From Chamaea fasciata (lineage: Eukaryota > Chordata > Aves > Passeriformes > Sylviidae), in NCBI GenBank assembly GCA_029207755.1, contig JARCOQ010000026.1:1857001-1921000 (forward strand): a stretch of DNA of 64,000 bases, given 5' to 3'. Shown here in pieces: positions 32,788 through 45,373 of the stretch (the stretch's first letter is position 1; each line of letters starts with the position of its first letter). The notes beneath the pieces are model-generated. The model did no database searches. It was not told the origin of the DNA and saw only the letters and a program-made list of their open reading frames with translations. The translations under genes and the position numbers were made by a program.

Positions 32788-32989
32788 TCTTACCCCTCCA
32801 GTGCTGACCGCGACAATTCAATCCTTGAAACGGCCACCAAAAATCCCTTTAGGCACCAAACCGTCCTTGCAAAGGGCCTGGTGGCTCAGGGAATGCAATC
32901 CATGGATTTCTTCATCCCAAACCACCTTTCCAGGTGTGACTGAGAGCCAGGAGCCCCCTCAGATCAGGTTCTGGTGCTCTGCTGCTCCC

Positions 32990-35194
<2,205 letters not shown>

Positions 35195-35207
<13 letters not shown>

Positions 35208-35330
35208 GGCAACGAGGCCACACTTCCCGCTTCCCCCGGAAGTCGCTCCGTTACCATACCAACGACGCACTTCCGCCGCCAACCCGGAAGTGCCGGCCCC
35301 CCTCCCGCCTCAGCGTGGCCGCCATGGTGA
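35195..35330. promoter_or_regulatory. Bidirectional TMEM234/EIF3I promoter with ETS sites
   Basis: Only 116 bases separate the two start codons. The gap holds three ETS/GABP-type sites: CCGGAAGT at 35236-35243, CACTTCCG at 35268-35275 and CCGGAAGTG at 35284-35292. The EIF3I start sits in GGCCGCCATGG, which doubles as a YY1-like site. No TATA box is present. ETS plus YY1 in a short divergent gap is typical of housekeeping bidirectional promoters. Confidence 0.75.
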
Positions 35331-38300
35331 GACCGCGATGGCGGCGCGCTCGGGGCGGGCGATTTGCGGTCGCCAGCGATGATTTAACGCCTCCCCGGAC
35401 TGGGGGCCGCGCTCTCCCCTTTGCTTCACCCCCCTTTTCCTCTCCTTATCGCTCATTAATTATTTAATCATTAATTGCAGAAGCCCATCCTGCTGCAAGG
35501 CCATGAACGCTCCATCACGCAGATCAAATACAACCGCGAGGGCGACCTGCTGTTCACCGTGGCCAAGGATCCCGTGAGTGCTGCCCACCCCCCGCAATTA
35601 ACGTAATTAACGCGCTCGTCGTTAATTTTAATCGGGTTGTTGGGGTTTTTTTCCGCCTCGCAGATCGTCAACGTTTGGTACTCGGTGAACGGCGAGAGGT
35701 TGGGCACCTACAATGGGCACACGGGAGCTGTGTGGTGTGTGGATGCTGATTGTATCCTTTGATCCCCCCAAAAAACCGGTTTTATCCCATATTTTAGTGC
35801 CTGAGTCATCCCCGGTCGCTGCTCCTCGTTTTCCTCTCCCAGAGGAGCGTTTAACTCCTTTATTCCCTTTTCTTTTCCCATCTTTTGGGTGTTTTTCCTG
35901 CCTTGCTGATATTTGGGATAAAACCCCGATGGATATTTGGATTTGTGCTGCTTCCCTGGATGTTTAGGAAACATTTGGGCAGCAGAGACCAAAAAAAAGA
36001 AAAAGTTGTTTAAATGCAACAAATGGAGCCTTTTGTTCCCAATTTCCCGGGAAAATTGTGGGATTTGCCAGCGAGAACACTTGGGCTCCGAGTTGCCTTT
36101 GCTGGGGTGGATTTTACCCTCAAAAATCCCTTTTTAATCTGGTGCAGAAACATTCTCTGAGTGCCCAGGCAGAGGGATTTGGGGCTGATATTCCCACCCA
36201 GAGGAATTTGGGGCTGATATTCCCACCCAGAGGGATTTGGGGCTGATATTCCCACCCAGAGGGATTTGGGGCTGATTTTCCCACCCAGAGGGATTTGGGG
36301 CTGATTTTCCCAGGCAGAGGAATTTGGGGCTGATTTTCCCACCCAGAGGGATTTGGGGCTGATTTTCCCTCCCAGAGGAATTTGGGGCTGATTTTCCCAC
36401 CCAGAGGAATTTGGGGCTGATTTTCCCACCCAGAGGAATTTGGGGCTGATTTTCCCGCCCAGAGGAATTTGGGGCTGATTTTCCCACCCAGAGGAATTTG
36501 GGGCTGATTTTCCCTCCCAGAGGAATTTGGGGCTGATTTTCCCACCCGGAGGAATTTGGGGCTGATATTCCCTCCCAGAGGCATTTGGGATTTTCCCTGA
36601 CCGGCCCCAGGGGACACCAGGCACGTCCTGACTGGCTCTGCAGACAACAGCTGCCGCCTCTGGGACTGTGAGACGGGTGAGGCCATCCCCAAATCCCCCT
36701 GGGGACGCGGCTGGGACCCCGCTGAGCCCGGGGACAGCCCTGGGGAGGCCACAGAGCCGGGCTGGCGGCAGGAGGCGGATCTGGGGAGGGCCTGGGGACA
36801 AGGGATGGAGGGACAGGACACAGGGAATGGCTTTGAATTGCAATATTGGAAGGAATTCTTTCCCTCTGAGGGGCTGGGATGGAGTTCCCAGAGATTCTGT
36901 GGCTGCCTCGTGCCTGGAATTGTCCCAGGGTAGGTTTGGGAGGAATTTTTTCCCCTGGGACAGTGGGAATGTCCCTGCCCAGGTCTGGGTGACCTTTAAA
37001 GCTCTTTCCGACCCAAACCATTCTGTGCTAAAAGCTGGGAAAGGCTCCTGGGGGGTTGAGCAGCATTGCCAGGACGTCCCTGCCCTCCTCTCCCTCTTTT
37101 CCCTCCCCTCCCTGAGGTCTGTGCCCCCCCAGGGAAGCAGCTGGCCCTGGTGAAGACCAGCTCGGCCGTCAGGACGTGCGGATTCGACTTCGGAGGGAAC
37201 ATCATCATGTTCTCCACGGACAAGCAGATGGGATACCAGTGCTTTGTCAGCTTCTTCGACCTCAGGGACCCCAGCCAGATCGGTGAGGGGGCAGGGATCC
37301 CCCTGAGATTCCCCCTGGGATTCCCCTGGGATTCATCCCAGAACCCCAGGATGATTTGGGGTTGGGGGCAGCCTCAAATCTCACCCCATTCCCGTGGGCA
37401 GGGGTTCCTTCCCCCATCCCAGATTGCTCCAGGGGTGGAACAGAGGAGATGCTTCCCTAAAAACTCACTGGGGGGTGATCACATCAGCAAGGACACAATT
37501 CCCCCCTCATGGGATTCCTGTGGAAACAGCGAAACGAGACCCCTGGAAATCTGAGCCCCATCCATAAAAACTGCAAAAGAATTTTGTCCAGATCCCACCC
37601 TGGAAATGCAGGAAAAGCCCAAATCCAAGCTGAGCACGGGATGCAAAAGGATAAAAGCTGGATGCAATCCCTCTTTTCCCCCTTTCCCACAGAGAACAAC
37701 GAGCCCTACATGAAGATCCCCTGCAGTGACTCCAAGATCACCAGCGCCGTGTGGGGCCCGCTCGGGGAGTTCATCATTGCTGGCCACGAGAACGGGGAGC
37801 TCAACCAGTTCAGTGCCAAGGTCAGGCCCTGGGGGAGCCTGGGGCAGCGTTCCCAAAGGGATCAGGGCTGGGATGGGGGATTTGGGGCTCCAAACCCCAC
37901 CTTCAGCGGGGAGAATTAAAATGTTTAGTGTGATATTCGGGAGGCTCCCCTGAGCGAGGCCGGAATTGACACCACAGAGAAGCGTGGAGCTAAATCCATT
38001 CCCTAATCCAATCCTAAATTCCCCGCCCACCCAAAGCATTCCAGGGTTCTGTTCCATGTTATTTTTAATGGGGGAATCACATCCCAGCTCCCTGAAAATT
38101 CCTCTTCCCCTGTTAAAATCTGAGGCTCCCCTGAGAAAGGCTGGAAGTGACACCTCAGTGCAGGGGTGTGGAACTGAATGCATTCCTAACTTCCCTTCCC
38201 ACCCAAAGCATTCCAGGGTTCTATCCCATGATCTCCCAGGTTGTTTGGAAGGAGGGAATCACTTCCCAGCTCCCTGAGATTTTTCTCTTCCCCTCCAGTC

Positions 38301-39944
38301 AGGGGAGCAGCTGTCCAATATCAAGGAGCACACCAAGCAGATCAACGACATCCAGACCTCGCGGGACATGACCATGTTCATCACTGCTTCCAAGGATAAC
38401 ACGGCCAAGGTGAGCTTTTCCAGCAGCCTCTGGGGATTTCCTGGCAGCATCTCTGCCCAGAAGGAATTTTGCTCCTTGGGAATGTTCAGTGAGGAAGGGG
38501 AGGTGCTAAATGAGCAAGCCAGACATTGATATATTGAAATATTTTGGTGTTTCTGCAGAACGTTTGCAGTTTGCCGCCTCTGGGAGGCCAAAAATTTTCC
38601 TTTTCTGAGGGAATATTTTTGGGATTTGAGCTTGCAGAGGGAACATCCATCCAGGCAAGGCCCAGCAGCTGGAGCTGTGTGAATTCATGGATGAATTTCT
38701 CCCTTTTCCCTCGCAGCTCTTTGACTGCACATCCCTGGAGCACCTGAAGACGTTCCGGACGGAGCGGCCGGTGAATTCTGCTGCCCTCTCCCCCATTTTT
38801 GACCACGTAAGGATGAGCTTCCTCAGGGCATCCCTGTGATTCCTGCACTGGGAGCCTTCCCAGCCCAGCCTAAAACCAGGATTCTGGAATGAGCCTGAGG
38901 GGTTTTGCTGGCTCTGGCACTGGGGAGGAAGTTTTGTGTTGTCCTCTGAGCCAGCGTGGCAGGGAGGTGGGAATTCCTCTGAGGGTTTGTGGGATCAGTG
39001 GGAAGTGCTGGAGGCAACCACCACCCCTGGAGGTGTCCAGGGAATCTCTGGACCTGGCACTCGCTGCTCTCAACTCATTTCAAGGGGGGGATCAATGTTA
39101 GGCTCGATCCTGGAGGTTATTTCCAACCTCAGTGATCCCAGGATTCCCTAAATCCCAGAGGGAAGCGCTGGAGGGTTGTGACTCCTCTGCTTTCTCTCCC
39201 CTGCAGGTCGTGCTGGGTGGAGGGCAGGAGGCCATGGATGTGACCACCACCTCCACCAGGATTGGCAAATTCGAGGCCAGGTTGGTCCTTTTCTGTGGGA
39301 AATGGATTTGTAGAGGATTTTTAAGGTTTGACGGGTGTAATCCAACACTTTTCCCTCACCCAGAGCACTCCTGGCATCCCAAAGGTTCCACTTCCCTTTC
39401 TTTTGGGAAGCTGGCAGTGCTGGAGAAGCCCTTGAGGTGGTTTTTTTTTTCGAGGATTCTGTGGTTTTGTCCTTTCTGGCCTTGTGACAGTTGAATTTCT
39501 CCTCCTGCCAGGTTCTTCCACTTGGCTTTTGAGGAGGAGTTTGGCCGAGTCAAGGGGCACTTTGGGCCCATCAACAGCGTCGCCTTCCACCCTGATGGGA
39601 AAAGGTGAGAGGCTCCCTGGGGACCTTGCAGTGTCCCAAATCCACTTTTTAACTGGGATATCACCAAACTTGGGATTTCCATGGCGGGAATGGAACCAGC
39701 ACCTGAATTCCCCCATTTTGAGCCGGCCCGGGGGGTCGCTCATCACTGATTTTATTTTCCCCTTTGTGGTTCCTGTATCAGTTTCAGGAGGGGCTGGTGA
39801 GGCCAGAGTTCCCATTCTTTGCTCCCAGCAGCATTCCTGACTTTCCCCTTCCCTCCCTGCAGCTACAGCAGTGGGGGTGAGGACGGCTACGTCCGCATCC
39901 ATTACTTCGACCCGCAGTACTTCGAGTTCGAGTTTGAAGCCTGA
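35324..39944 (+). CDS. EIF3I: Eukaryotic translation initiation factor 3 subunit I
   Basis: WD40 beta-propeller subunit of eIF3; binds the C-terminus of eIF3b with eIF3g and supports 43S assembly and scanning. Coding exons: 35324-35326 (ATG only), 35481-35573, 35664-35751, 36611-36676, 37133-37282, 37693-37820, 38299-38409, 38717-38806, 39207-39280, 39512-39604, 39863-39944; 325 residues, the same as human. WD-repeat marks include [57 protein letters not shown] and [15 protein letters not shown]. The tail [14 protein letters not shown] is the family C-terminus. The intron after exon 3 carries U12-type signals. Poly(A) signal AATAAA lies at 40202-40207. Confidence 0.97.
35752..36610 (+). other. 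EIF3I: U12-type (minor spliceosome) intron of EIF3I
   Basis: Starts GTATCCTTTG, an exact U12 donor match, and ends TTTTCCCTGACC followed about ten bases later by CCAG, a near-perfect U12 branch site at the expected spacing. The join T|GG restores Trp in the conserved VDADWDT motif. The intron also contains the right arm of the inverted duplication and its expanded minisatellite. Confidence 0.9.
35864..36595 (+). repeat. Right arm of the inverted duplication plus expanded 29-bp array
   Basis: The stretch 35864-36165 is the reverse complement of 34310-34620. From about 36166 to 36595 it continues into about 14 copies of a 29-base unit around GAATTTGGGGCTGATTTTCC with CACCCAGAG; the left arm has only about four copies. 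The array ends about ten bases before the U12 branch site of the EIF3I intron. Confidence 0.92.
36800..37035 (+). mobile_element. CR1-like LINE 3' fragment
   Basis: Order 'ggacaggacacagggaatgg', 'gaggggctgggatggagttc', then 'ctttccgacccaaaccattc' matches the avian CR1 3' end. It lies in EIF3I intron 4. Confidence 0.7.
37319..37460 (-). mobile_element. Possible CR1-like fragment, reverse orientation
   Basis: The run 'ccccaggatgatttggggtt' through 'ccagattgctccaggggtgg' resembles the reverse complement of CR1 3' ends. Weaker than the other copies. It lies in EIF3I intron 5. Confidence 0.4.
37940..38298. repeat. Two-copy tandem duplication in EIF3I intron 6
   Basis: Copies at about 37940-38118 and 38125-38298 share 'acccaaagcattccagggtt' and 'cacatcccagctccctga'. 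The second copy ends at the real acceptor of exon 7 (TTCCCCTCCAG). The first ends in the matching pyrimidine tract TTCCCCTG without an AG. Confidence 0.75.
38930..39155 (+). mobile_element. Possible CR1-like fragment
   Basis: The tail 'cgatcctggaggttatttcc' followed by 'aacctcagtgatcccaggat' and the upstream 'ggaggtgtccaggg' resemble the 3' end of older CR1 subfamilies. It lies in EIF3I intron 8. Confidence 0.45.
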
Positions 39945-40201
39945 AGGAGAAGTTCCCTCTCCTCTCCTCTCCTCTCCTTTTCCCTCCTCCAACCCCTTGC
40001 CCAGTCCATGGAAAGACTGTTGGGAAGGCCTGAGGTTATTTTTGGCAAAGATTTTTGGGGGCTGTGGGGAGTTGGGGAAGTGGGAACTCGAAGGGCAGGG
40101 ATGGCTTTTACTGGAAGAAGGGTGAAGGGAACTGACTTGGCTGCCTGCCTGCTGGGCATATTTATAAACCAGGGGAGGGGAAAAAAAAAAAAAAAAGAGG
40201 A

Positions 40202-40207
40202 AATAAA
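40202..40207 (+). terminator. EIF3I: EIF3I poly(A) signal (AATAAA)
   Basis: Canonical hexamer about 260 bases after the EIF3I stop, just downstream of an A-run. It is the only hexamer close to the stop. Confidence 0.7.
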
Positions 40208-40633
40208 TAGAAATCTTTTCTAAACACAAGGAAAAGCACCTCTGTGGAGTTTTTTTTAGGTGGGTTTTTTTTTTTTCCCCCCCATCTGGACCAAAATTAA
40301 CACGAGGACTTTGTTTTCCCAGCTCTGTTGTCAGTGCTTTGTTCCACACCCATGGAGCTGTGTGCTGCTCCTCCTGGGACCTCTGTCCATCCAGGAACTC
40401 CTTCCCAGGGAGGCTCCACAGCCTCCAGCCCAGCCCTGAAGTGTGAAAAGGCTGGAAATGCCGCAGCCAAGAATTGTTTTCCAGCTGCCATGCACGCTCC
40501 CGGCCCCGCCGCTCTGTTTATCTGCTGGGCCTGACCCCGGGCCAGCTTTCCTCATGGAACAGTCATTTCCTGCCCCAGCAGCTCGTGCTGCAGATCCTCA
40601 CCCTCCCACCCTGCTGCCTCGGCACAGGGGTGC

Positions 40634-40639
40634 TTTATT
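40634..40639 (-). terminator. MTMR9L poly(A) signal (AATAAA on minus strand)
   Basis: TTTATT on the + strand about 520 bases beyond the MTMR9L stop. It makes EIF3I and MTMR9L a convergent pair with roughly 400 bases between their inferred ends. Confidence 0.5.
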
Positions 40640-40739
40640 TTTCCTCTTTCCTTCCTCAAAACTGGGCCCAAGGGCAGAATTCCCAGGCTGGCTGGGACGA
40701 CACTGAGGTGGTTTTGTGGGGGGTGTTGGTTTAGTGTGT

Positions 40740-40915
40740 CCTGTTGGGTTTTTCTGTGTGATCTCCTGGTTTTTTTCCTGTGATCTGTTTTTTTTCCTGT
40801 GATCTCCTGGTTTTTTTCTGTGTGATCTCCTGGGGGTTTTTTCTGTGTGATCTCCTGGGTTTTTTCTGTGTGATCTCCTGGGTTTTTCTGTGTGATCTCC
40901 TGGGTTTTTTTCCTG
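40740..40915. repeat. Tandem repeat, unit about 22-25 bp
   Basis: About seven copies of a unit built on TGTGATCTCCTGGGTTTTTT with variable T-run lengths, between EIF3I and MTMR9L and within the inferred MTMR9L 3' UTR. Confidence 0.85.
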
Positions 40916-41155
40916 CCCTTCAGCTCCAGAGCCATCCACAGGCACTGCTGAAATCCCAGTGGGAAGGAGCAGCTTCCCTATGGAAGAGCAGGACTCAGGC
41001 AAGGGCTGGGAGAGAGATTTACTGCAGGGAGCTCAGGCTGGGAAAGGGGAGGTCTGTCCCCCGTCCCAGGGCTGTCCATGGGCTCTGTGTCCTGCCCAGC
41101 CCTTCCCACGGGAAAATCCAGCGTCGCCTTGTCCCAAATCCCAACTGTCCACGCT

Positions 41156-44100
41156 TCACCTTCCATTCCCTGTCCCAGCAGTGGGGTCAGGGAGGGTCTG
41201 GCTCAGCCTTTTCCCCGTGCTCTCCTCGCTGGAGTTTTTATTTCCCTCCACCAGCCTCTGGATCTCCCTCCTAGCCTCCTCCAGGTGCTGGGAGGGACGG
41301 ATCCAACGGAGGAACAAACCTGGGAGGGAAGGGGCTGGGGGTTATTTCAGCCCTGGCAGGGAGGGAAGGGCAGCCCAGCCGTCCCCGAGGGTGGGTTTTT
41401 GGGGAGGAGGAGATTTTGGGAGCTCACCCTGCCAGAGCTGGATGCTCTGGGGCTCCACCGAGGGCCAGATCACCAGGGGGTTGTGCGAGTAGAGAGGGTT
41501 CAGGAACTTGCGCCTCTCCTCCGGCTGGTTCAGCCAGGCCCAGAGCGAGTGTGTGCTTTCCTTCACCTTACACAGGCTCCTGCGGGGGACAGGTGGGGAC
41601 ACTCAGGGCCCCCAGCGGCGTCTTGGTGCCACCTGAGCCGTGACGGGCGGCGGGCGCGTCCGCGCACCCACCTCTCCTTCTCGTTGTTGCACAGGAAGGT
41701 GCCGTAGGCCGAGGCGTAGGCGTTGTCGAAGAGGGTGAGCAGCAGCTCCTCCCCGAATTCCAGGGAGAAAGGGAACTGCCGGCCCAGCTGCCACACGCAG
41801 TCCAGGAAGAGCAGGAAAAGCGGCGCCTCCTGCTTGCCCCGGGCGTGGGAGGAGGCCGAGCGGGCGCAGCGCAGCTGGAAGGGGTGCCCTGCCTGCGGGA
41901 CGGGCGAGGGAGGGACACGGAGGGGACATGGGGACACCCCGCCGGGCTGGCGGCCCCACCCTGCTCCCCGCAGCGCTCACCTGGATCCACTCCCGCTCCA
42001 GCAGCCCCTGGAATCCCTGCAGGCTGCGGCAGGACGGGTCCAGGATGAGCTGGGCCAGCGCTGTCACCAGCAGCGTGGTGTCCGTCCCCTCCGCCCCGTG
42101 CACCAGCACCTTGCAGTCCTCCCTGCCGTGACCGCAGGGGTGACGCACGGGTTCGGGGAGGGGAAAGGTGGGCAAAGGGCAGCCCAGATTACCTGTCCAG
42201 GCACTGGGCAGCCAGGCAGGCCGTGCTCAGGGCGGCTTTGACGTGGCTGAGCCAGCGGCTGCCGTCCAGGCGGGCCAGCCAGCGGTCCACGCTCAGCGAG
42301 GGGTCACTGCAGGCTTCCACCAGCCTGATGAAACTCTCCTGCAGCGGGCGGCCCCTGGCAGAGGGGACAGGGCTGTGCAGGGGCTCACTGCCACTGTCCC
42401 TGCCTGATTGACCTCGTAATAACGGCTGCTCGACACCTACATGCAGACTTCTCCCACAAAAGTCTGCGTTGTAGGGCTTGAGTAATTATTATGTATTTCA
42501 ATTAAAAAAAAAACCAACACCTAAACCCATGCAGAAAGAAAAAAAAAAGGTAAAAAAAAGAACTTTGACAGCACCCAGAGCCCCGCACCTTGTCTCAGAT
42601 GTGTTGCCATCTCCTAAAATCTTACATACTAAATCTTCTGTGCTGAAATCTTAAATCTTAAGTTTTTCACCCTGTGTAATCACACGGTGCTATTCAAACC
42701 GCAATCCCCTTGCTCTTACTCGATCTCAAAACCCCAGCCCAAAAGCTTCAGTCAGGTGTGGTGCTCGCTTAAAAGTCTTGCGCCTTTTTAACACAGAAAA
42801 CCTAAGATTTTCAACCCCCAAGGTTCCAGCGTGTCCCCACAGGGCGAGGATGGGGGAGATCCCTGACACCCCAGTCCTGGTTTGGCTGAGCTGCAGGTGC
42901 CTGCTGGGTGAGATGAGAGGGAGGATTTAACGTGTCTGACTGAAGGCAGCACTCAAAGCGTGCTGGGGTGTGGCATTTTACAGGGTTTTACCTGGGGACA
43001 GGTGTCCAAACTTGGCTCCATGACCAGGGCTTAACCTTCTAAGTTTTGAACCAACGGGCTTTACTCTATTAGCATCTCCCTAATTAATGTCCCACCTGCC
43101 AAGGTCCCCAAGTGTAATGAACGAGATGAGGACGATGAAGAGCTCAGAGGATTTAATGCTCTAGGGGCGTGGTCTTTGGCATTTTACAGGGTTTTACCTG
43201 GGGACAGGTGTCCAAACTTGGTTGCAGGACTAGGGCTTAACCTTGTAAGTTTTGAACCAACGGGCTTTACTCTATTAGCATCTCCCTAATTAACGTCCCA
43301 CCTCCCGAGCTCTCAGCTTTCTTCCCTCCCCGCAGGGAGCCTGGGCTCAGCTGGGCCCCGTCCCCGGTGATTCCCCAAGGGAATTCCGCGGCAGCCCTCC
43401 CTCGCTCACCTCTCCAGGGCTCGGTGCAGCCTCCTCCACTGCGGGTACGCGGCTTTGGGCTCCGTGCCCCCGCCGCTCATCCGCGCCTGCTTGGCCGCCT
43501 GCGCCGAGCGGGTGTCGATGATGAAACCCCGCTCGCCCTCGTCCAGGATCGTCCCCAAAAGCTTCTCGTCCTCGCGGCAGCGCCGGCGGTTGGGGCCGGT
43601 CAGGGGCTGGCTGCTGCGGAGCAGAGCCTGGGGAGAGGGTGGGACAGCTGGGGACAGCCAGCCCGGGGAGGAGAAGGCTCCAGGGTGAGCTCAGAGGGGC
43701 TCACGGGGTCTAAAGGGGCTCCGGGAGAGCTGCGGAGGGAAGGGATGGAGGGACGGGACACAGGGAATGGCTTCCCGCTGCCAGAGAGCGGGGATGGACG
43801 GGATTTTGGGAAGGAATTGTTCCCTGGGAGGGTGGGGAGGGGCTGGGATGGAATTCCCAGAGCAGCTGTGGCTGCCCCTGGATCCCTGGCAGTGTCCCCA
43901 GCTTGGACAGGGCTTGGAACAACCTGCCATGGCAGGGGTGGAACGGGATGACCTCAAAAATCCCTCCCAACCCAATCCTGGGAATTCTGCGAAGATGGAA
44001 TCCCTAAAATCCCTTCCAAGCCAACCCTGGGAATTCAGTGAAGATGGAATCCCTAAAATCCCTCCCAAGCCAATCCTGGAATTCCATGAAGACGGAATCC

Positions 44101-45373
44101 CGCCTCCTGCGGCACGGGGGGCTCCCAGCCGCCTTCCCCCGCCGGACTCACGGTGCCGTTTTTGGGGTGGAAGTAGCTGAGCACGGGGAAGCGCCCGCCC
44201 TGCCGGAACCGCGCCGCCTTCGTCACCGTGTCATCGCCCACGGCCGCCGGCACGATCACGGCCTCGGGGTACGAGGGGCAGGCGCTGAAATCGCGGTTCA
44301 CGGTGCTCAGCCGCCACTGGTTGGTCTGGGGAGGGGACAGGCGACATCAGCGACGAGCCCGGCAGGGCGCGGGGAAGGCTGCGGGTCCCTCCCGGCCGGG
44401 CTCACCTGCGAGCAGAGCCGCTGGAAGAAGCGCTCCGGCGGGAATTGGTGCCAGCCCTGCTCCAGCCGCAGGCTCGGAGGGCGGTGGAAGAACGGGTACA
44501 TCATCATCACCGAGTCCACCGAGGACAGCGCCTGCCGCGGGAAAGGGGACACCGGCAATGTCCCCGTGTGCCACCGCACAGCCCGGTGCCAGCGCTGCCG
44601 GAGCTGCGTGTTTACCCAGCTCAGAGCCAGAGCCAGAGCAAACACGGGCAGCGGCGTTTTTCCAACCCTTCGCTGGCCGGCCCGGGGCTCACCTCGATGG
44701 AGCTGGCGACGTTCAGACACTGCTCCATGTCCGGGATCTCCAGCTGCAGCACCTTCAGGTCCTTGCAGCGCAGCGTGATGGTGCCCGAGGAGCCGGAGAC
44801 CCTGCGGGAGGGGACGCGGCGGGGTCAGGGGGACACACGGGGACACACGGGGACACACGGGCTCCCTTCAGGCTCTCCGCGAGCGGGGCGCGGTGGGTGG
44901 GTGGGGTGGCGGAGCCAAAAAAAAAATTAAAAAACAAACCACAACCAAACCTGGTGTCCCGCGGGGAGCCGCCAGTCCGCGGGGGCTGGTACCAACCCAA
45001 ATTCTGCACTCTGGGGAGGAGAGGAGGGCAATGCCCGCCGCTGGGCAGCGAGGAAGAGGAAGGACACAGGGACACGGCTGGGCGGTGCCCATGGGGACAG
45101 CGAGGGGGGAATCCTGCCGCTCAGGAGGTGACACTGCCGGCAGGGGCGGGGGGACAGCCCTGGGGACAGCCCTGGGGACAAGCCGCACCTTTTCTCCACG
45201 GCGTCCACGTTGCGGATGAGCAGCCAGAGCTCCAGGTCGCCGCGGGGGCAGGAGGAGAGCAGCAGGTGGTGGCTGGTGATGCACAGGGTGCCCCTGACCG
45301 GGCCCGGCAGCCCCGGCCGCCACAGCAGCGCCTTCTCCACCGTGGCCGTCTTGATCAGCTCCGAGAACTCCAT
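41156..45373 (-). CDS. MTMR9L: Myotubularin-related protein 9-like (intact pseudophosphatase)
   Basis: Ten coding exons on the minus strand: 45373-45189, 44801-44693, 44531-44406, 44325-44152, 43627-43410, 42354-42193, 42122-41981, 41892-41672, 41579-41428, 41319-41156. All are in phase without stops: 550 residues (human MTMR9 549). A PH-GRAM domain covers about residues 1-98 (MEFSELIKTATVEKALL; TLCITSHHLLLSS). The myotubularin phosphatase-like domain follows, with DSVMMMYPFFHRP, GGRFPVLSYF and YPQWRRLHRALER. The P-loop reads VHGAEGTDTT where active enzymes have HCSDGWDRT, so catalytic Cys and Arg are missing, as in MTMR9. Human MTMR9 is an inactive partner that boosts MTMR6/7/8. Position beside FAM167B and LCK marks it as the counterpart of human MTMR9LP rather than MTMR9. 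Its C-terminal coil is shortened. Confidence 0.93.
42405..43310. repeat. AT-rich insertion with duplicated 135-bp block in MTMR9L intron 5
   Basis: About 0.9 kb of AT-richer DNA splits an otherwise short, GC-rich intron. It holds a near-perfect hairpin (stem 42436-42450 with 42459-42474) and two direct copies of a block of about 135 bases at 42967-43100 and 43169-43307, sharing 'ggcattttacagggttttac' and 'gggctttactctattagcat'. It is probably a decayed retroelement, perhaps LTR-derived, but I cannot name the family and see no coding remnant. Confidence 0.5.
43745..43990 (+). mobile_element. CR1-like LINE 3' fragment
   Basis: Contains 'gggacgggacacagggaatg', 'gaggggctgggatggaattc' and 'catggcaggggtggaacggg' in CR1 order, ending in 'ctcccaacccaatcctggga'. 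It is followed by two further short copies of the tail (to about 44090). It lies in MTMR9L intron 4, in reverse to that gene. Confidence 0.7.
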
